The position numbers and the translations under genes were made by a program. Below are positions 46,741 to 50,359 of a DNA stretch of 50,359 bases, piece by piece (positions within the stretch are counted from its first letter, which is position 1; the number at the start of each line of letters is the position of its first letter). The stretch is from Saccharofermentans sp. (lineage in GTDB: Bacteria; Bacillota; Clostridia; Saccharofermentanales; Saccharofermentanaceae): NCBI GenBank assembly GCA_024403695.1, contig JAKSRI010000020.1, positions 1-50,359 of the forward strand, in the 5' to 3' direction. A model generated the notes under the pieces. The model was not told the DNA's origin. It searched no databases and worked only from the letters and a program-made list of their open reading frames with translations.

Positions 46741-47754
46741 TTAGAACTTACCAGCCTTTGCAGCCTCTTCAACAGCAACTGCAACAGAAACTGTCATACC
46801 AACCATTGGGTTGTTACCAGCACCGATGAGACCCATCATCTCTACGTGTGCAGGAACGGAAGAAGAACCAGCGAACTGAGCATCAGAGTGCATACGACCC
46901 ATTGTATCTGTCATACCATAGGAAGCAGGACCTGCAGCCATGTTATCTGGGTGAAGTGTTCTACCTGTACCACCACCGGATGCAACGGAGAAGTACTTCT
47001 TGCCCTGCTCGATGCACTCCTTCTTATATGTACCAGCTGTTGGGTGCTGGAATCTTGTTGGGTTTGTGGAGTTACCTGTGATAGATACACCAACATTCTC
47101 GTGATGCATGATAGCAACACCTTCCTGAACATCGTCAGCACCGTAGCAGTTTACTGTAGCACGGAGACCCTCAGAGTATGGAGTCTTAGATACGATGTTA
47201 AGTGTAGCTGTCTTATAATCGTACTTTGTCTCAACAAATGTGAAACCATTGATACGGGAAATGATCTGAGCAGCGTCCTTACCGAGACCGTTAAGGATAA
47301 CTCTGAGAGGCTTCTGACGAACCTTGTTAGCCTTCTCAGCGATACCGATAGCACCCTCAGCAGCAGCGAATGACTCGTGACCAGCGAGGAAGCAGAAGCA
47401 CTCTGTCTCTTCCTCGAGGAGCATCTTACCGAGGTTACCATGACCAAGACCTACCTTACGGTGGTCAGCTACGGAACCAGGGATACAGAAAGCCTGAAGG
47501 CCCTCACCAATTGCAGCAGCTGCATCAGCAGCTCTCTTGCAGCCCTTCTTGATAGCGATTGCAGCACCTACAGTGTAAGCCCAGCAAGCGTTCTCAAAAC
47601 AGATTGGCTGAATGTTCTTAATCATTGTGTATACATCGAGACCAGCGTCCTTTGTGATCTGCTCTGCCTCTTCGAGGGAAGCGATACCGTTTGCCTTCAA
47701 AGCAGCCTCGATCTGTGGCATACGTCTCTCTTTGGATTCAAATTCAATTGCCAT
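46741..47754 (-). CDS. GGGtGRT protein
   Basis: 337 residues matching the conserved clostridial GGGtGRT family, named for the motif seen here as VASGGGTGRTLHPDNMAAGPASYGMTDTMGRM. Other conserved blocks are FCIPGSVADHRKVGLGHGNLGKMLLEEETECFCFLAGHESFAAAEGA and VEMMGLIGAGNNPMVGMTVSVAVAVEEAAKAG. There is no signal peptide. The function is unknown. It is always or usually encoded with a NifU-like scaffold protein, as here, which links it to Fe-S metabolism. AAGGAG precedes the ATG. Confidence 0.9.
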   Translation of the reverse strand: MAIEFESKERRMPQIEAALKANGIASLEEAEQITKDAGLDVYTMIKNIQPICFENACWAYTVGAAIAIKKGCKRAADAAAAIGEGLQAFCIPGSVADHRKVGLGHGNLGKMLLEEETECFCFLAGHESFAAAEGAIGIAEKANKVRQKPLRVILNGLGKDAAQIISRINGFTFVETKYDYKTATLNIVSKTPYSEGLRATVNCYGADDVQEGVAIMHHENVGVSITGNSTNPTRFQHPTAGTYKKECIEQGKKYFSVASGGGTGRTLHPDNMAAGPASYGMTDTMGRMHSDAQFAGSSSVPAHVEMMGLIGAGNNPMVGMTVSVAVAVEEAAKAGKF

Positions 47755-47776
47755 TTTAATCGTTTCTCCTTCCTAA

Positions 47777-48478
47777 TTATTCCTTACGAGGGTCGATGAT
47801 TCTAACAACACCCTGCTCAGGCTTAACACGTCCATAAGAACCAGAAGCCTTCTCCCAAGCTGTGTTTGCATCGTCACCCTTCTTGATGAAGTCTGTCATC
47901 TTTCCGAGAGAAACGAACTGATAACCTACTACGCAGTTGTCAGCATCAAGAGCGATACCTGTAACATAACCCTCAGCCATCTCGAGGTAACGAACACCCT
48001 TCTCCTTAGTAGCGTACATTGTACCTACCTGAGAACGGAGACCCTTACCAAGGTCCTCAAGACCAGCACCGATTGCGAGTCCATCATCGGAGAAAGCACT
48101 CTGTGTACGACCGTAAACGATCTGGAGGAAGAGCTCTCTCATAGCTGTGTTGATAGCATCACAAACGAGGTCTGTGTTAAGAGCCTCAAGGATTGTCTTA
48201 CCCTGGAGAATCTCAGCAGCCATAGCTGCGGAGTGTGTCATACCGGAACAACCGATTGTCTCAACGAGAGCCTCTTCGATAACGCCCTGCTTAACGTTGA
48301 GTGTGAGCTTACAAGCACCCTGCTGTGGAGCACACCAACCAATACCATGTGTGAAACCGGAAATGTCTTCGATCTTCTTAGCGTGAACCCACTTGCCCTC
48401 TTCTGGGATAGGTGCTGGCTCATGCTTTGCGCCCTTAGCTACTGGACACATATTCTGCACTTCTTTTGTGTAAATCAT
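47777..48478 (-). CDS. Iron-sulfur cluster assembly scaffold-like protein (NifU_N type)
   Basis: About 233 residues. The first half matches the IscU/NifU_N scaffold: GWCAPQQGACKLTLNVKQGVIEEALVETIGCSGMTHSAAMAAEIL supplies Cys residues on the expected loops, and ALNTDLVCDAI the next helix region with a Cys. The C-terminal half (MYATKEKGVRYLEMAEGYVTGIALD) is the extension seen in partners of GGGtGRT proteins. I prefer ATG 48478 with AGGAG 11 bases upstream; GTG 48499 lacks a ribosome site. It precedes the GGGtGRT gene by 22 bases in one operon. Confidence 0.85.
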   Translation of the reverse strand: MIYTKEVQNMCPVAKGAKHEPAPIPEEGKWVHAKKIEDISGFTHGIGWCAPQQGACKLTLNVKQGVIEEALVETIGCSGMTHSAAMAAEILQGKTILEALNTDLVCDAINTAMRELFLQIVYGRTQSAFSDDGLAIGAGLEDLGKGLRSQVGTMYATKEKGVRYLEMAEGYVTGIALDADNCVVGYQFVSLGKMTDFIKKGDDANTAWEKASGSYGRVKPEQGVVRIIDPRKE

Positions 48479-48684
48479 TTGTACAATGACTCCTTTCACA
48501 TAATTTTATTAACACCAATATAGATGATGATAGTTTTTTGTTTAAAATTCAAGACTTTAATTTTTTATAATTATATGTATTGGCCCTATAAAAGCATAAT
48601 TTCACAAAAAAGTTTCATTTTCGCTCTATATGGTTTTTGTTTGATTTTCACTAGGTCGCGTCAAGTCTGACTTTGGACAAAAAA

Positions 48685-48698
48685 TGTCAATCATGACA
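48685..48698. promoter_or_regulatory. Operator-like inverted repeat before the serpin gene
   Basis: TGTCA-ATCA-TGACA is a perfect 5-base inverted repeat 24 bases before the serpin ATG. The remaining 180 bases between the divergent scaffold and serpin genes are A/T rich with no other feature seen. Confidence 0.35.
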
Positions 48699-48722
48699 AA
48701 ATAGAGCAAAGGAGTAATTACT

Positions 48723-49775
48723 ATGGCTGATATAACAACATTTGGACTCGAATTATTAAAGCAATCTTATAACGGCACTAATACCATGGTGTCCCCATTT
48801 TCGGTGCTGATGGTGCTGAATATGGTTCGCGATGGAGCGGATAATGCCACTTTGGAAGCTATGACTAAGGTAATGGGCATCAGCAGGGAGGATTTCCTAG
48901 ATGTTTGTGACACCCTCGTAAGTAAGAGTGAGTTAAGCTCTGCTAACGGCGTTTGGATTAATTCCGACTTGGGTGTAACCCTTAAGGAACAGTATCTTCA
49001 GGCTGTTAAGGCTGATTATGAGGCACCTGTTAAGGAGAGTTCCTTTGCTGTAGCGGCTGTTAATGAGATTAATTCCTTTGTTAACGAAGCTACTAGAGGC
49101 CAGATTCAGTCTGTAATTGATGAGCTGGACCCTCAGTCCACGTCCTGCCTGGTTAACGCGATTAACTTTGATGGTAGCTGGGACAAAGCTTTCGAGGACG
49201 TTTCAGAGGGCTTGTTTACCAAGGGGGATGGCACGAAAGTTCTCACGACCATGCTTTACGGCGACGCCATGACTTACATAGAGGGTAGCGGTGTCAAAGG
49301 GTTTACGCGACTTTACAAGGGGGATAATTTCGTCTTTGGTGCGCTGCTTCCTGATGGCGACATGGGTCAGTTTCTTAATAATCTCACGGGGGAGACCCTT
49401 CAGGAAATCCTTGAAAACGGCTATTTTACTGAGGTTAACGTTGGTGTCCCTAAGTTTGAGACTGATTTCTCAGCGGATCTAAAGGACGCACTTTGCACCA
49501 TGGGCATGGAACAGGCTTTCGGAACTGGGGCAGATTTTAGCCGCATGTCTGACAGTGATTTCTGCCTGGACAGTGTTATCCACAAGACTCATATAAAGGT
49601 GGATGAGAAGGGAACACAGGCTGCAGCTGTAACTGCAGGCGTAATGAGACTGTGCTGTATGCCGATGGAGGAACCTAAAATGGTAATCTTGGATAGACCA
49701 TTTTTATATACTATAATGGATGCGGATAACCTGATGCCTGTTTTTCTTGGCATCTACACTGGGATAGAAGGGTAA
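48723..49775 (+). CDS. Serpin (serine/cysteine protease inhibitor)
   Basis: 350 residues covering the whole serpin fold: TMVSPFSVLMVLNMVRDGADNAT at the N-terminal helices, SANGVWINSDL, NEINSFVNEATRGQIQ, LVNAINFDGSWDKAF (the NAIYFKGxW equivalent), a VPKFETDFS strand and a VIHKTHIKVDEKGTQAAAVTAG hinge. The hinge (small residues at P15-P9, Gly-Thr at P15-P14) predicts an inhibitory serpin. The C-terminus DRPFLYTIMDADNLMPVFLGIY is canonical. Counting from P15 puts P1-P1' at Cys-Cys (in RLCCMP). No signal peptide, so it is cytoplasmic. AAAGGAG precedes the ATG. Confidence 0.93.
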   Translation: MADITTFGLELLKQSYNGTNTMVSPFSVLMVLNMVRDGADNATLEAMTKVMGISREDFLDVCDTLVSKSELSSANGVWINSDLGVTLKEQYLQAVKADYEAPVKESSFAVAAVNEINSFVNEATRGQIQSVIDELDPQSTSCLVNAINFDGSWDKAFEDVSEGLFTKGDGTKVLTTMLYGDAMTYIEGSGVKGFTRLYKGDNFVFGALLPDGDMGQFLNNLTGETLQEILENGYFTEVNVGVPKFETDFSADLKDALCTMGMEQAFGTGADFSRMSDSDFCLDSVIHKTHIKVDEKGTQAAAVTAGVMRLCCMPMEEPKMVILDRPFLYTIMDADNLMPVFLGIYTGIEG

Positions 49776-49781
49776 TTTGAT

Positions 49782-50273
49782 ATGAATAGAATGGATGTAA
49801 TTAGAAAGCTCAAGGAAACAGGCGATTATGCTACTACTATGTGGCGTATTGGCCGTGCATTTGGTGCCATTATTATCGGTGTGCTCCTCCTCGTGGCTAT
49901 GACACAGCTCGATGATCAGTATGCTACATTGAATGAACGTGCAGTTGCAGAAGTTATCGAGATTGATGGACATACGATCGACCTCGAGTATGAGTACGAA
50001 GGCGAGACTTATACATCTAAGACCATAGTAAAGGATTCATCTGATTTTGATATTGGCGATGAAGTTAAGGTAAAGTTCAGTGAGGATGAGCCTTCTGTTG
50101 CTGTTCTTACAGGGAAGGACCAGTTCAATATTTATGACACCCTCGGTAAAATCATGATGGGTGTTGGAGGCATTTTTATTCTTGTTGGTGTCATTAGGAT
50201 TGTTCCTAATATTAAATATCTGGTATCCAAGCTTAGTGATCTGACAGAGAAGTCAGATGACGACGAAGATTAA
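49782..50273 (+). CDS. DUF3592-like two-helix membrane protein
   Basis: 163 residues with membrane helices at about 22-40 and 127-147. The domain between them (AVAEVIEIDGHTIDLEYEYEGETYTSKTI, IGDEVKVKFSEDEPSVAVL) matches the DUF3592 beta-barrel pattern. The C-terminus is acidic. It lies six bases after the serpin gene with AAGGG as ribosome site and is likely co-transcribed. The function of the family is unknown. Confidence 0.8.
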   Translation: MNRMDVIRKLKETGDYATTMWRIGRAFGAIIIGVLLLVAMTQLDDQYATLNERAVAEVIEIDGHTIDLEYEYEGETYTSKTIVKDSSDFDIGDEVKVKFSEDEPSVAVLTGKDQFNIYDTLGKIMMGVGGIFILVGVIRIVPNIKYLVSKLSDLTEKSDDDED

Positions 50274-50284
50274 TAGGTGACGAT

Positions 50285-50359
50285 ATGAGCACACAGTTTC
50301 CTGACATACTAAAAGACTGCATCGTTGTATTTGATACCGATGGCGTTCTGGCTGCGTAT
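50285..50359 (+). CDS. Start of a gene with a DxDGVL motif, 3' partial
   Basis: An ATG at 50285 with AGGTGACG upstream opens a frame to the window edge (25 codons). MSTQFPDILKDCIVVFDTDGVL contains a hydrophobic strand followed by DTDGVL, the motif I pattern of HAD-type phosphohydrolases. Too little is visible to name it. It lies 11 bases after the DUF3592 gene, in the same unit. Confidence 0.6.
   Translation, partial: MSTQFPDILKDCIVVFDTDGVLAAY

Overview
The window looks like a chromosomal segment of a Gram-positive anaerobe of the Clostridia, most likely Lachnospiraceae (Butyrivibrio/Pseudobutyrivibrio-like). This is inferred from the mix of families: DUF4214, GGGtGRT protein with its NifU-like partner, CmpB-type putative permease, YczE/YitT-like protein with rhodanese, family II pyrophosphatase with CBS domains, choice-of-anchor-A surface protein. 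Strong AGGAGG-type ribosome sites and many compact U-tailed terminators fit too. No replicon, phage or transposon backbone is visible. The content is housekeeping genes mixed with many lipoproteins, membrane proteins and small signalling modules.

Layout. 1-2.1 kb: the 3' part of an A/T-rich gene resembling a solute-binding lipoprotein, then a gene-free stretch holding one copy of a dispersed repeat. 2.1-5.3 kb: a diaminopimelate decarboxylase-like gene behind a promoter/terminator leader, then an HTH-histidine kinase-receiver hybrid with a stand-alone Hpt protein. 5.3-8.8 kb: Fe-S aldo/keto reductase, acidic small protein, YqeY, secreted DUF4214 protein. 8.8-11.4 kb: DUF1294-phosphoesterase fusion and two DUF4230 proteins. 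11.5-14.5 kb: zinc-ribbon Ser/Thr kinase, HTH partner, discoidin-like lipoprotein, zinc-ribbon membrane protein. 14.5-17.9 kb: YczE-like/rhodanese pair, FMN-binding split barrel, ArsC-like protein, four-repeat Ltp lipoprotein. 18.0-21.7 kb: membrane TrkA_N-RyR protein, DEDDh exonuclease, two tiny membrane proteins (one with a His/Asp/Cys tail), SCP2 protein with a histone-like tail. 21.8-25.5 kb: lipoprotein, phosphoesterase, NifX-FKBP fusion, CPBP protease. 25.6-28.1 kb: cation/proton antiporter, PD-(D/E)XK-like nuclease behind a repeat-rich control region, tRNA-Pro. 28.2-32.9 kb: RlmI-like methyltransferase, a second (canonical) LysA, ECF sigma factor with membrane partner, papain/C39-like peptidase. 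32.9-35.4 kb: A/T-rich membrane and lipoprotein genes with the second copy of the dispersed repeat. 35.4-42.1 kb: pyrophosphatase, RsmC-like methyltransferase, permease-like protein, a YfcE gene interrupted by a stop codon, Mrp ATPase, thioredoxin-like lipoprotein, IspF, endonuclease IV. 42.3-44.8 kb: a large repeat-bearing surface protein. 44.8-50.4 kb: a palindrome-rich gap, a zinc-ribbon membrane protein, the GGGtGRT/Fe-S scaffold pair, a serpin, a DUF3592 protein and the start of a DxDGVL-motif gene.

The genes do not form one large operon. They form short co-oriented units, several joined by 4-base ATGA/GTGA overlaps and separated by hairpin terminators. Recurring themes are Fe-S and metal handling (Mrp, NifX-FKBP, GGGtGRT pair, Fe-S reductase, His-rich protein), envelope stress or signalling (ECF sigma unit, Ser/Thr kinase unit, HTH-kinase/Hpt relay) and surface proteins. 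The best candidates for undescribed biology are the TrkA_N-RyR/exonuclease/small-protein neighbourhood, the HTH-kinase-receiver/Hpt relay, the two non-coding regions built on a GTCGG core, the dispersed 33-base repeat, and the promoter-hairpin leader of the first decarboxylase gene. All functional statements rest on reading sequence and recalling family motifs; no database search was run.
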